Source: Flavobacterium endoglycinae (GTDB lineage: Bacteria > Bacteroidota > Bacteroidia > Flavobacteriales > Flavobacteriaceae). From it: a DNA stretch of 64,000 bases. The position numbers and the translations under genes were made by a program. Shown here piece by piece: positions 52,902 to 62,467 of this stretch. Position 1 is the first letter of the stretch. The number at the start of each line of letters is the position of its first letter. The stretch lies in the NCBI RefSeq assembly GCF_017352115.1, contig NZ_CP071448.1, positions 2,193,001 to 2,257,000 of the forward strand. Reading direction: 5' to 3'. The notes under the pieces are model-generated. The model was not told where the DNA came from and ran no database searches. It worked only from the letters and a program-made list of their open reading frames with translations.

Positions 52902-55541
52902 TTAGAAATTAATGGCAACTGAGAATCTAAACGCGCGTCCTAAAATAGGTCTTGCCATAAACACATCGCTCGCTGCTGATGTGGTTTGTCTTGGATCACC
53001 TTCTGTTAAACCAATTTCGTTGAACAAGTTCGAAGCATCAACCGCAAAACGAAGATTGTTGTAGGTATAATTTAAACCTGCTCCTACTTCTTTGTAAGCT
53101 GGTAAAACTTGTTTGTTGTCTTGATTGGTGTATTTTTTATCGTAATATGAAAACTGTACGTAAGCGGTAAAGTCTTTTGTAATATCTACTTCTGGTCTTA
53201 AGTTACAGAAAAATTTAGGAATTCTTCGTGCTGTATTTCCATTAAAATCAAACGTAGAACCATCTGCATTTGTTCCTGTAAAGTTGTCGTATTCTGGTTT
53301 TTGAACGGTAAACGTGAAGTTTAATTTAGCGAATTTGTATCTCGCATTGGTTTCGACTTCTAAACCAATATTGTTTACATCGGCAAATTTATTTTCGGAT
53401 GAACCATCAGATAAAATATCAGTAAAAGCAACATTTTTCAGGTTCATGTGAAATAAGTTGGCGTTTACAGAGAAGAATGAATTCGAGTATTTGTATCCTA
53501 ATTCGAATTGATTTACTTCTGTGTTTTCAAGTTTGCTTAAATTGGCTGCGTTATCATAAAATGATTCTTCGATTGGTGATCTAAATCCGTGGCTGTAACG
53601 AACGTAAGATGCCATGTTATCATTAAACTTGTAATTTCCCGCTGCTGTATATGACCATTCGCTTACATCATATCTCCAATAGGTGTATGGATTTCCTTTT
53701 ACGGTTGTTACGGCATCATCGGCAGTATTGTTGTCTAAAATTCCTAAGTCTTCAGCAAAAAATCTTGCATTGTCTCGATAACCTGAATATTTGTCTTTGT
53801 TGTAACGTAATCCGGCATTAAAAGTCAATTTATCGGTTGCTTTGATTTCCGCGTCAGCGTAAACATCATTTAAAAGTCCTTTGGTTTGTGCATCTCTTTC
53901 TAACCAAGTGATTCGTTCGATACCGTTCCAAGTATGGTCTACTCCAGTTGTATTGTCTTTTACGTTTAATAATCTTGGATTGTCTGAAACGCTTACTAAA
54001 TACGAATTCCAGTTCCAGTATTGGTTTGATTTCCAATTAGAATAGTAGTAACCAGCTGTTAATTTAACTGGATCTAAGTCGAAAGAGAAAGAGAAATTAT
54101 TCGCAAAATTGTCCATTTTCTTTTGAATGTGCCAAAGATCAGCGCGCATGATTAATGCATTTGGGTCTAATGTTTGTCCGTTATCTACATAACTGTACGT
54201 CAAGTTAGAAGCTGTAGTATTTTGAACTCCTGTTGCGTATGCATCTTGTGTCCACGGTCCTCCGTTAGGAAAAATAGCATTGTAATTTAAATCGATCGCT
54301 GTCTTTTTGAAAGCGTTTTTGAACGTAACTTTATCTGAAATTTTCTTTTTAAACTCAGCTCCAATTGAGTTGATAATTGGGTGCGAACCATCTTCTAAAT
54401 CAGCACTGAAAGTACCGCCTCCATATTGAGGAACATTTAAATGACTAAAATTTACTGAAGTCAACGTTCCGTAATTTGGATTGAAACCTGGAATTCCTTC
54501 TATTTTTCCATTGTTGCTTTTTAAAGGAATTGGCAGATAAAATGTGTTTCTGTCATCCAGATGTTTAAAGTTTACTCTTAAATAATCGTCGTCATCAAAT
54601 TTATAGGTAAGGTTTCCTTTGATTTGTCCGCCTTTGTTGGCTGTAAATCCTGTGTTTCTTACTCCATTATCGGTTCTGTAAAATCCACCAACGTTAAAGA
54701 ATAATTTATCCTGAACTAATGCACCAGATAAATTTAAGTCAGTTCTGAACATTCCGTAATCAGAAGTGGTGAATTTGGCTCTTCCTTGAAAATCGTTTTG
54801 TCCCGTTTTCGAAATAAAGTTGATAATTCCTCCCGGCGCATTATTAGCAAAAATTGACGCAGAACCTCCTCGTACAGCTTCCATTTTGCTTACGGTTTCG
54901 TCGAGTCTATAAAAAGTATCGGCATTAGCAAACTGAAGTGCTCCATCTTCAAAAACCGGCAGTCCATCTTCTTGAATTTGTACATATTCATACGCCCCGG
55001 CTGATGGAATACCTCTTGCAAAAAGGTTATTTCCAATTTCTCCTCCTGATGCTTCAACCACAAATCCCGGAATAGTCTGCAATAAGGCTGCAGTACTCGA
55101 CGGCGCTCTGTCTTCAATAGCTTTTGCCCCCATGGTTGTAATGGCAACGCTCGATTCTAATTTGGATCTTGGCGAAGATGAACCTGTTACGACTACTTCT
55201 TTTAAACTTTGAGATTCAGTTTCCAACAGTAAATCTACGGTTACCGATTGTCCTTCTTTTACTGAAATTTCTTTTTTATAGGTTTTGTAACCCACGTTTG
55301 TGGCTTCTACATAATAGTTTCCTGCAATAACATCGGTAAAAATAAAGTTTCCGTTTTCGTCTGTTATTACATTTTTTCCTGTGTCTTTTAAAGATACATT
55401 TGCTCCCGGAATGGTTTGTCCATTCTCATCTAAAACTTTTCCCGAAACAGTATTTTTTGCCTGAGCGAATAAACTGTTTGGAACAGAAATTATACAAAAT
55501 ATCAAAAATAATATCTGTAAATAATAATGCTGTTTTTTCAT
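52902..55541 (-). CDS. TonB-dependent receptor with carboxypeptidase-like domain
   Basis: 879 aa. Signal peptide (to LFAQA), then a carboxypeptidase regulatory-like domain (about 32-110: VSGKVLDENGQTIPGANVSL). A TonB plug follows (about 130-240, with SSTAALLQTIPGFVVEASGG) and a C-terminal 22-strand barrel ending GRAFRFSVAINF. No SusD partner is encoded. It carries a substrate, presumably trehalose or maltodextrin-like, across the outer membrane for the MFS transporter and trehalase. It diverges from the LacI gene, whose operators lie between them. Confidence 0.93.
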   Translation of the reverse strand: MKKQHYYLQILFLIFCIISVPNSLFAQAKNTVSGKVLDENGQTIPGANVSLKDTGKNVITDENGNFIFTDVIAGNYYVEATNVGYKTYKKEISVKEGQSVTVDLLLETESQSLKEVVVTGSSSPRSKLESSVAITTMGAKAIEDRAPSSTAALLQTIPGFVVEASGGEIGNNLFARGIPSAGAYEYVQIQEDGLPVFEDGALQFANADTFYRLDETVSKMEAVRGGSASIFANNAPGGIINFISKTGQNDFQGRAKFTTSDYGMFRTDLNLSGALVQDKLFFNVGGFYRTDNGVRNTGFTANKGGQIKGNLTYKFDDDDYLRVNFKHLDDRNTFYLPIPLKSNNGKIEGIPGFNPNYGTLTSVNFSHLNVPQYGGGTFSADLEDGSHPIINSIGAEFKKKISDKVTFKNAFKKTAIDLNYNAIFPNGGPWTQDAYATGVQNTTASNLTYSYVDNGQTLDPNALIMRADLWHIQKKMDNFANNFSFSFDLDPVKLTAGYYYSNWKSNQYWNWNSYLVSVSDNPRLLNVKDNTTGVDHTWNGIERITWLERDAQTKGLLNDVYADAEIKATDKLTFNAGLRYNKDKYSGYRDNARFFAEDLGILDNNTADDAVTTVKGNPYTYWRYDVSEWSYTAAGNYKFNDNMASYVRYSHGFRSPIEESFYDNAANLSKLENTEVNQFELGYKYSNSFFSVNANLFHMNLKNVAFTDILSDGSSENKFADVNNIGLEVETNARYKFAKLNFTFTVQKPEYDNFTGTNADGSTFDFNGNTARRIPKFFCNLRPEVDITKDFTAYVQFSYYDKKYTNQDNKQVLPAYKEVGAGLNYTYNNLRFAVDASNLFNEIGLTEGDPRQTTSAASDVFMARPILGRAFRFSVAINF

Positions 55542-55623
55542 TTTGGTTTGGTTTCGTTAGTAAAATTTTCATTTCATCTATGTAAACTTAAATACTAATT
55601 AATTTGAATTTAAGAATTAAAAA

Positions 55624-55661
55624 TCGAAAACGTTTTCGAAATCACCTAAAACGTTTTCGAA
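55624..55661. promoter_or_regulatory. Tandem LacI-type operators between receptor and regulator
   Basis: TCGAAAACGTTTTCGA (55624-55639), a perfect 16-bp palindrome, and AAAACGTTTT core (55648-55657) with TTTTCGAAA flank. Centres are 21 bp apart, two helical turns, so two dimers could bind the same face. AAAACGTTTT with a central CG is a typical LacI/GalR operator. It lies 82 bases before the receptor gene and 46 before lacI, so it can control both. Confidence 0.85.
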
Positions 55662-55707
55662 AATTAATTTTTAGATTATGAAATTGATTTTTTAGTACAT
55701 TTATTTT

Positions 55708-56733
55708 ATGAATGATACTAAATTAATAGATATAGCTTCGGCGTTAGGAATATCGGTTACAACGGTTTCTAAAGCTCTCAAAGGATATACAGATATAAGC
55801 AAATCAACTCGTGCCAAGGTTCTCGAAATGGCCGAGACGATGAATTATATTCCAAATTCTGTTGCGGTTAACCTTCGAACGAACGAAACCAAAACTATTG
55901 GTGTCATTATTCCGGCTACGGTTCATCACTTTTTTTCGAGTGTGCTGAACGGGATTTTAGAAGAGGCTGAAAAGAGAGGTTATCTGGTTATTATTCTGCA
56001 GTCGAACGAAAAATATGAGCTGGAGAAAAAACAGCTTGCATTGTTAATTCAGAAAAGGGTTGATGGTGTTTTGATGTCGCTTTCGAATGAAACGGATGAT
56101 TTCTCTCATATTAATGATGCGATCCGAAAAAATACGCCAGTAGTTTTATTTGATAAAATTGCCAAAAGAGTGAATTGTTCCAAAGTGGTAATTAATGATG
56201 CCAAAGCAGCTTTTGATGCGGTTTCATATCTTATTAATAAAGGCTACAAAAAAATTGCCCATTTTAGAGGTTCATATGTTCCTCAAAATTCTATTGATCG
56301 TTTTTTAGGCTATAAAAGGGCACTTGAAGCACACGGAATTGAATATGATTCGAAACTGGTTTATGTTTGCGACAATAATACTGATTTTGAAGATGGTTAC
56401 GAAAATGCTCAGAAAATAATGAGTGAACATCCTGATGTGGACGCCATTTTTGCGATTACCGATTTAGTAGCGATCGGGATTATTAAATATTTTAATGAGG
56501 CTAGAATAAAAACGCCGGATCAGGTGGCTGTTTTTGGATTCAGCAATTGGTTTATGAGTACAGTTATTTCGCCAAAATTAACCACAATTGACCAGCCTGG
56601 ATTTGAAATGGGACATACAGCGGTTTCGATTTTAATTGATGAAATAGCTGATATTAAAGAACATCGTGAGGTTACCCATCAAATTATTGAACTTCCTACA
56701 AGAATCATAGAAAGAGAATCTACCATTAAATGA
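55708..56733 (+). CDS. LacI-family transcriptional regulator
   Basis: 341 aa. The N-terminal HTH is LIDIASALGISVTTVSKALKGYTDISKSTRAKVLEMAETMNYIPN, with the hinge helix NSVAVNLRTN, followed by a periplasmic-binding-protein-like ligand domain (about 60-335). It is likely a local repressor of the trehalose-type uptake genes and of itself through the two AAAACGTTTT operators upstream. The ligand is probably the imported sugar or a breakdown product. Confidence 0.93.
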   Translation: MNDTKLIDIASALGISVTTVSKALKGYTDISKSTRAKVLEMAETMNYIPNSVAVNLRTNETKTIGVIIPATVHHFFSSVLNGILEEAEKRGYLVIILQSNEKYELEKKQLALLIQKRVDGVLMSLSNETDDFSHINDAIRKNTPVVLFDKIAKRVNCSKVVINDAKAAFDAVSYLINKGYKKIAHFRGSYVPQNSIDRFLGYKRALEAHGIEYDSKLVYVCDNNTDFEDGYENAQKIMSEHPDVDAIFAITDLVAIGIIKYFNEARIKTPDQVAVFGFSNWFMSTVISPKLTTIDQPGFEMGHTAVSILIDEIADIKEHREVTHQIIELPTRIIERESTIK

Positions 56734-56743
56734 TTTTTAATTC

Positions 56744-56751
56744 TAACTTTG
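56744..56751 (+). promoter_or_regulatory. -7 promoter box of the 116-aa gene
   Basis: TAACTTTG matches TAnnTTTG, 22 bases before the ATG at 56774. No -33 TTG at the usual distance. Confidence 0.5.
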
Positions 56752-56773
56752 CATCAATTCTTAACGATTCGTA

Positions 56774-57124
56774 ATGTTTCCGATTCCTGAAAATACTGAT
56801 TTTTTATTGGCTGATGCCGAAAAAGAAAATTTATATCTAAACTTAATCGGACAGATTAATAAGGATTTTAATCTGGCTAATGAGGGAATTGATTTCCCGA
56901 TGAGTATTACGCCTGAAGAATTGAAAATCCAGCTTCACGAAAAAGTCTACCGAATGATTCAGTACAAATTTGCTGAATACCTGAATCTGCTTTATATTAT
57001 TGATGTTCCCGAAAATGAAATAAAAAAACTTGACGGCTCAGATTTGGTAATCCTTGCCGAACAAGTTTCTTTTTTAATTTTAAAAAGGGAATGGCAGAAG
57101 GTTTGGTTTAGAAAAAACTATTAA
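56774..57124 (+). CDS. Conserved-looking 116-aa hypothetical protein
   Basis: A soluble mostly helical protein: MFPIPENTDFLLADAEKENL..., a middle part with LIGQINKDFNLANEGIDFPM, and a basic aromatic end (WQKVWFRKNY). No family recognised. It has its own promoter box, and converges with the LanB gene 30 bases away. Confidence 0.7.
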   Translation: MFPIPENTDFLLADAEKENLYLNLIGQINKDFNLANEGIDFPMSITPEELKIQLHEKVYRMIQYKFAEYLNLLYIIDVPENEIKKLDGSDLVILAEQVSFLILKREWQKVWFRKNY

Positions 57125-57154
57125 ATTCTAACCTCTCCTGAATTCCCCTTTTTG

Positions 57155-60100
57155 TTACGCTATAGATTCTTCAACTTCTTTGGTTTCTTTCTTTTTTCCT
57201 GTATGAAGTTGTTTGCTGTAATATTTGTATAAGTAATCGTAAACTACCATTTCATGAATTCTGTGTTTGGTCAAGAAAATTCGGTTACAGATCATGTGTA
57301 CATAACTCAACATGATATTGTCAAGATAGGTTGGCAAACGGTGTTCTTTACCCAGTTCTTTTATCTCTGCTACTATTGGCGCATTTTTTTGAGAACGTTC
57401 TTTAAGGATTTCAATTAATGGTTCGTAAATTTCATCCATCAAGTTTGGATCTAAGAAGGATTCAATCTCAGATTCGTGCTGTACAAACATTTCGTTAATT
57501 TGTTTGTTTAGTCTTCCAGAACGGTTGAATTCTTTTCCAAAACTAGTTTTAGCCGCATTGAACAATTTCACTTTTCCTTCGAGCTTAACATCAAAATCGT
57601 TTAAGAAATGGTCGATCGATAATAATGAGAACATCCATCTAATTTTTTCTCCTGTATCTCCTTCGATCATATCGGCAAATTTCAAAGTGCATTCGCTGTC
57701 GTTAAAAAACAATGATTCTGTTGCTTCTATTGCTTCATATCCGTATCGTTGTAATTCGCGCAGGTAATTGTCTGTTTGTGTTTTCCAGATAATTCTTGTC
57801 TGCTCAAATGGTTCAACGTGTTGTTTTATAATGTTGATGCAGTCTGTAAACAAATTGCTGTTTTTTAATAAAACACGGAATCTAATATGATGTCCTTGAA
57901 CGTCATAATAACGAATAAAGAACCATTTGTCGATTAAACCTTTTGCTTGTAATTCTTCTACAATTGGTGTAATGCCTTTTTTAAGAAGCTCTTCTCCTGC
58001 TCTTTCTCCGCAGTAAAATTTATAATACAGCCATTTTTCTCCTATTGAAAATGAAGTTTGAACATTGTTTTTGTTTTCTTGAGAAACGAATTGATTTACC
58101 TCAGCAACTTCAACCTTTTTCTCTATGTTTTTATGTGCCGTGAAGATAATTTCATTGCAATAATCTGGTGTGATGGTATTTTCTGTAAATAAAAATTCTT
58201 TCAGCTTAATCACATTTTCTCCTTTCAGCATGTAGTAAAAAACATTTCGGCTTAATTCGTTATTGAAGTTGATTAGGACTTCATTATCTCCTTGAGAAAT
58301 ATATACGACATCTGGAATGTTTCTTTTTTCTTTGAAATCAGTAATAAAATCAAGATTTTTTGCTTCGGCAGCGGCAACAAGATTTTCAATTTCTGTTTTA
58401 TTAAGAGTCCATGTAGCTCTGCTGAACACGGTGTCTTTGTAATTAACCCTTGGCAGGAAATCAAATTCATTCTGAAGTCCGCCCCAGTTGAATCCAAATC
58501 CAAATGAATTTTGATTCTGCAGGTCGCATAAAAAGTGATAGATTGGCAATGCATTTGAGGCAAAATTGTGTGCGTTGCTTAATCTTGGAATGATTTCTTT
58601 ATTTAATCGTTTTGAGCGCAGCACTACTTTTCCTGATTTTACAGAAACGTACAAATCATCAATCATAATTTGGTGATCTCTGTCTACAGAAGCATTTCCT
58701 AAATACGGAATTTCATATTCTCTCTGGAAGTTTCTGTATAGAATATTTCCGGTTCTTGCCTGCGGTAAATGCACTACTTCGGCAATGATTTTATCTGGAT
58801 TCAGCTGGTTTTCTACTGAAGCTACTTCGTTGCAAAGATCCAGAATTTTAGTATCAAGATGCCCGAATCGTCCAATTAAACCATTTGCAGATGGTCCGCT
58901 GGCTGTTTTAATATTGATTTTTTCAGTTCCGTTTTCGTGAAATACATTTACAAATGCAGAGAATGTATCAGGATACAAAGCTTCATTTTCTTCGAATTGG
59001 TTGATTTCTTCATCAGTTAATTCGATTGATTGTAAATTATTTTTAGCCGCATGAAGCAGTTTTTTAAACAGAAATGATTTTTTGGCATCCATCGCGATCT
59101 GATTTACCTGCGCTTGGTTTCCACTAATTAGCAAATCATCAACTAACGGCGATTTTGCACCTGCTGTTTTTGCATACCCAATTCCAACATCTGGATCTAA
59201 AACATTTACCAAAGGCTGTTCGTATTCTTCATATCGCTCTAGGAATTTCTTTTTGAATTCTTTTAAGTTTGCATTTTCTGAACCTGATTGCAATTTGTTT
59301 AAAGCGGTTAACGCCGGGCGCAGGTTTTTTAAGGTTTTAAAGCTAATCGAGCCATTTTCAATTTTTCTAAAACTATCTACTTGAAATAGTTTTGAAATGT
59401 CTACGTGATCTAATTCTTCGTTTATTAACTCATGAATTTGAGTATATAAAGCAGGATCGTTAATAGTATTTGTATCAAGATTATTGATTTTGGTTTTTAA
59501 ATTGGTAATTAATTCTCTGATGACTTCGGCTTCATAAAAATCAAATCTTTTTTCAGAGAATGTTTTTCGAAGTTTTTCGAAGTAATCTTCGCCTGTTATT
59601 GTAAATTCTAATTCAGATACAATAAACTGACTTTTGATTAAAGTGTCGATAAATTCGTTGGCATCTTTTAGTGTAATTTCATCAGAAACAAGCAATTCTG
59701 CCAGTTCGCTTAATAAAACACCGTCTTTTGCTTTTTCGAAAATAAGTTCCAAATAATCGCTTATTTCAACTTCTGAAATTTTGTGAAAACGCACGTTGTC
59801 TTTGAAGTAATATTCGACATAACGGTATTTATCAAAAACGGTATAAATTGAATTGTTGCTGTAATATTTCAATACGTTTTTGATGGCGTCATTTTTCACA
59901 ATCACCGGCAGAAAACTTCCTAAAAAGTACATGTCGAATTTTGTGAATCTTCCTAAAGTGCTTTCGGCAATATTAAGATTGGTTTCCGAATTTAATTCCA
60001 CTGCAGCTACTGTGGCAAACATTCCAAAAGGCGTGCTTCGGTTTGCTAAACGTGAAGCATATTTGTATAATGATCCTTTTAAGTTTTTTAGTTCTTCTTC

Positions 60101-60289
60101 TGTTTGAAAACCTTCTCCAGTTTCCCACATAACAAGTGCTTTATAAATGTTTGGAGAACCAATAAACAATGCTTCTCTGTTTTCTTTTTTAGAAAAAATT
60201 TCCACGATTTTTTCCCAAGTAAGATCCATTTGTTTTTCTTCAATTGGAGTTCTCACAATAGCCGTTTTTGCAAAAGAGTAATTTTTCAT
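57155..60289 (-). CDS. LanB-type dehydratase with SpaB C-terminal domain
   Basis: 1044 aa, full length for a class I lanthipeptide dehydratase. The N-terminal glutamylation domain spans about 1-700, with RSTPFGMFATVAAVEL near residue 82 and RFTKFDMYFL. The C-terminal elimination/thiopeptide-type domain (about 770-1020) has WLYYKFYCGERAGEELL, KWFFIRYYDVQGHHIRFRV and the family ending QRYGYEAIEATESLFFNDS. LanB enzymes use glutamyl-tRNA to dehydrate Ser/Thr in a precursor peptide. It follows the C39 exporter gene by 18 bases in one operon. No LanC cyclase is visible in this window. Confidence 0.92.
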   Translation of the reverse strand: MKNYSFAKTAIVRTPIEEKQMDLTWEKIVEIFSKKENREALFIGSPNIYKALVMWETGEGFQTEEELKNLKGSLYKYASRLANRSTPFGMFATVAAVELNSETNLNIAESTLGRFTKFDMYFLGSFLPVIVKNDAIKNVLKYYSNNSIYTVFDKYRYVEYYFKDNVRFHKISEVEISDYLELIFEKAKDGVLLSELAELLVSDEITLKDANEFIDTLIKSQFIVSELEFTITGEDYFEKLRKTFSEKRFDFYEAEVIRELITNLKTKINNLDTNTINDPALYTQIHELINEELDHVDISKLFQVDSFRKIENGSISFKTLKNLRPALTALNKLQSGSENANLKEFKKKFLERYEEYEQPLVNVLDPDVGIGYAKTAGAKSPLVDDLLISGNQAQVNQIAMDAKKSFLFKKLLHAAKNNLQSIELTDEEINQFEENEALYPDTFSAFVNVFHENGTEKINIKTASGPSANGLIGRFGHLDTKILDLCNEVASVENQLNPDKIIAEVVHLPQARTGNILYRNFQREYEIPYLGNASVDRDHQIMIDDLYVSVKSGKVVLRSKRLNKEIIPRLSNAHNFASNALPIYHFLCDLQNQNSFGFGFNWGGLQNEFDFLPRVNYKDTVFSRATWTLNKTEIENLVAAAEAKNLDFITDFKEKRNIPDVVYISQGDNEVLINFNNELSRNVFYYMLKGENVIKLKEFLFTENTITPDYCNEIIFTAHKNIEKKVEVAEVNQFVSQENKNNVQTSFSIGEKWLYYKFYCGERAGEELLKKGITPIVEELQAKGLIDKWFFIRYYDVQGHHIRFRVLLKNSNLFTDCINIIKQHVEPFEQTRIIWKTQTDNYLRELQRYGYEAIEATESLFFNDSECTLKFADMIEGDTGEKIRWMFSLLSIDHFLNDFDVKLEGKVKLFNAAKTSFGKEFNRSGRLNKQINEMFVQHESEIESFLDPNLMDEIYEPLIEILKERSQKNAPIVAEIKELGKEHRLPTYLDNIMLSYVHMICNRIFLTKHRIHEMVVYDYLYKYYSKQLHTGKKKETKEVEESIA

Positions 60290-60307
60290 TTTTGTTAAAT
60301 TTCCTTA

Positions 60308-62467
60308 TTAAACAATTATATTATTCCACATTCTATAATAGTATTCTTCTTTATTCATAAGCTCTTGGTGTGAGCCAGATTCGACGATTTCTCCTTTTTT
60401 GAAGGCATAAATAACGTCAGCATTTTTAATTGACTGTAGTTTGTGTGCAATTACAATGATCGTTTTTCCTTGTGCATGCAGTTCGTCAATTAGTTTTTTG
60501 ATCACCATTTCTGATTCAGAATCCAGTGCCGATGTTGCTTCATCTAAAATCAATACTTCAGGATCTTTGTATAGCGCTCTGGCAAAAGCAATTCGCTGTT
60601 TTTCTCCTCCTGATAAATTGGCTCCAAATTCTCCTAAATAGGTATTGAATCCGTTTGGCAGAGATTCGATAAAATCATAAGCGCCAACTTTTTTACTGAC
60701 TTCAATTATCTTTTCCATATCTGGATTTGATTCTCCAATAGAAATGTTGAAGGCAATTGTTCCGTCAAAAAGCTCAACGTTTTGAGGCACAGTGGTAATA
60801 AGAGCGTTTATACTGTCTTTTGAAATGTAATTTAAGTCGTATTCTCCAATTAATATTTTACCTTCTTTTGGACTGTAAATGTTTTGAATTAATGAGGCAA
60901 TGGTACTTTTTCCGCTTCCACTTTCTCCAACAAAAGCGGTGAAAGCTCCTTTTTTGATCGTAATATTTAAATCTTTAAAAATGTAACGTCCTAATTCGTA
61001 TGAGAAATCAATGTTTTTGAATTTAATATCATCAAAGTTGTTTCTGGTTAGATTTACTTTTGATTCCATTTCTTCTCTGTCCAAATCCATGATTCCAAAT
61101 AAACGGTCTGAAGCAATCATGGCATTCTGAATCGCCTGATTTGTTCCAATTAACTGTGATGCCGGTCCTGTAAAGTATCCTATAATAGAGTAAAATGAAA
61201 ACAGTTCACCCGGCGTAATATCTCCATCAATAGCATAATAGGTTCCTACCCATAAAAGAATGATGGTAAACAATCTGGAAATAAAATCAGTAGCGGTTCT
61301 TGAAAAGATTCCGTTCATTCCTGATTTGTAAATGCTTTTCAACAGATCGACAAATTTTAGTTCTGTTCTGGTTTTAGAGAAATCTTCTAAAGACAGTCTT
61401 TTTACAGTTCCAATGTTTTTTATGGATTCTACCAGCTGTGATTCGAGCATGGCATTTTTTTCCATTATAGAACGTTCTGCTGTTTTGTTCAATTTGTTTG
61501 TTATCAAATAAATAATAACATAAAACGGAATGATCAGCGAAATAATCAGTGCCAGTTTCCAATAGAATGAAAACATAAAAATAAAGGAAAAAAACACAAT
61601 AAGCACGTTTACTGAAATACTTAAAGCAGTTTCATTTATCAAGGCACGAATTTTTACTGCATCGCCTATTCTAGACATGATTTCACCAATTCTCATGGTG
61701 TCAAAAAACTTTTGAGGCATGGTAAAAAGATGTTTGTAATAGCCCAGAATTAATCGTGAATCGATCTGCTGGCTTGTTTTTAGGATGAAAACATCTTTTA
61801 AAACGCTATATACAATCTGCAACAGCAAACATCCAATAACAATAACACTCATAAGGTTTAGTAAGCTTTTGTTACCGCTTACGAGTACAAAATCTGTAAT
61901 CTTACCTACGTAAATCGATACCGAAAAACCTAGTAAAGTGTATAAAACGGCTCCGATTATGGCTTGTAATAAAATGTATTTATGAGGCTTTAATAAAAAT
62001 AGTATTCTTTTAAAATTTGATATTTTCTCGTTTTTTTCCTTGAAAATATCATCATCCGGAACTAATATTAAGGCATAACCTGTAAACATTCCTTCAAATT
62101 CGGCTAGTGGCTTTTTTTCCAGTTTCCCGTTTGAAGGATCCATGATCTGGATGTATTTACTAGTTATTTTGTAAGCAACAACATAATGAGGAAATTCGTG
62201 TCCTTCATGTTTTATTACAACATGTAAAAGAGCCGGAATTGGCAGGTCTTTTAATCCTTCAAAATCTACTTTTACTCCTTTAGCCAGGAAACCTAATTTA
62301 ACTGCTGCTTCTCGTAATCCAAGTAATGTTGTTCCTTTTTGAGTAGTATTGGCATACTGGCGGATTCTTGAAATTGGCAGGCTTAAATTATAATGTTCCG
62401 AAATTGAAGCTAAACAAGCAGCACCGCAATCTGAAAAATCATGTTGTTTTATTTCTATTTTACTCAT
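60308..62467 (-). CDS. Peptidase C39 ABC exporter of the LanB locus
   Basis: 719 aa. C39 domain with Cys14 (DCGAAC), His94 (PHYVVA) and Asp110 (IMDPS), then the ABC membrane domain (about 160-450) and the ATPase with Walker A GESGSGKST, signature LSGGEKQR and Walker B VLILDEATS. Catalytic residues are intact. It would cleave a GG-type leader and export the LanB product. Its start overlaps the HlyD stop by 8 bases. Confidence 0.94.
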   Translation of the reverse strand: MSKIEIKQHDFSDCGAACLASISEHYNLSLPISRIRQYANTTQKGTTLLGLREAAVKLGFLAKGVKVDFEGLKDLPIPALLHVVIKHEGHEFPHYVVAYKITSKYIQIMDPSNGKLEKKPLAEFEGMFTGYALILVPDDDIFKEKNEKISNFKRILFLLKPHKYILLQAIIGAVLYTLLGFSVSIYVGKITDFVLVSGNKSLLNLMSVIVIGCLLLQIVYSVLKDVFILKTSQQIDSRLILGYYKHLFTMPQKFFDTMRIGEIMSRIGDAVKIRALINETALSISVNVLIVFFSFIFMFSFYWKLALIISLIIPFYVIIYLITNKLNKTAERSIMEKNAMLESQLVESIKNIGTVKRLSLEDFSKTRTELKFVDLLKSIYKSGMNGIFSRTATDFISRLFTIILLWVGTYYAIDGDITPGELFSFYSIIGYFTGPASQLIGTNQAIQNAMIASDRLFGIMDLDREEMESKVNLTRNNFDDIKFKNIDFSYELGRYIFKDLNITIKKGAFTAFVGESGSGKSTIASLIQNIYSPKEGKILIGEYDLNYISKDSINALITTVPQNVELFDGTIAFNISIGESNPDMEKIIEVSKKVGAYDFIESLPNGFNTYLGEFGANLSGGEKQRIAFARALYKDPEVLILDEATSALDSESEMVIKKLIDELHAQGKTIIVIAHKLQSIKNADVIYAFKKGEIVESGSHQELMNKEEYYYRMWNNIIV

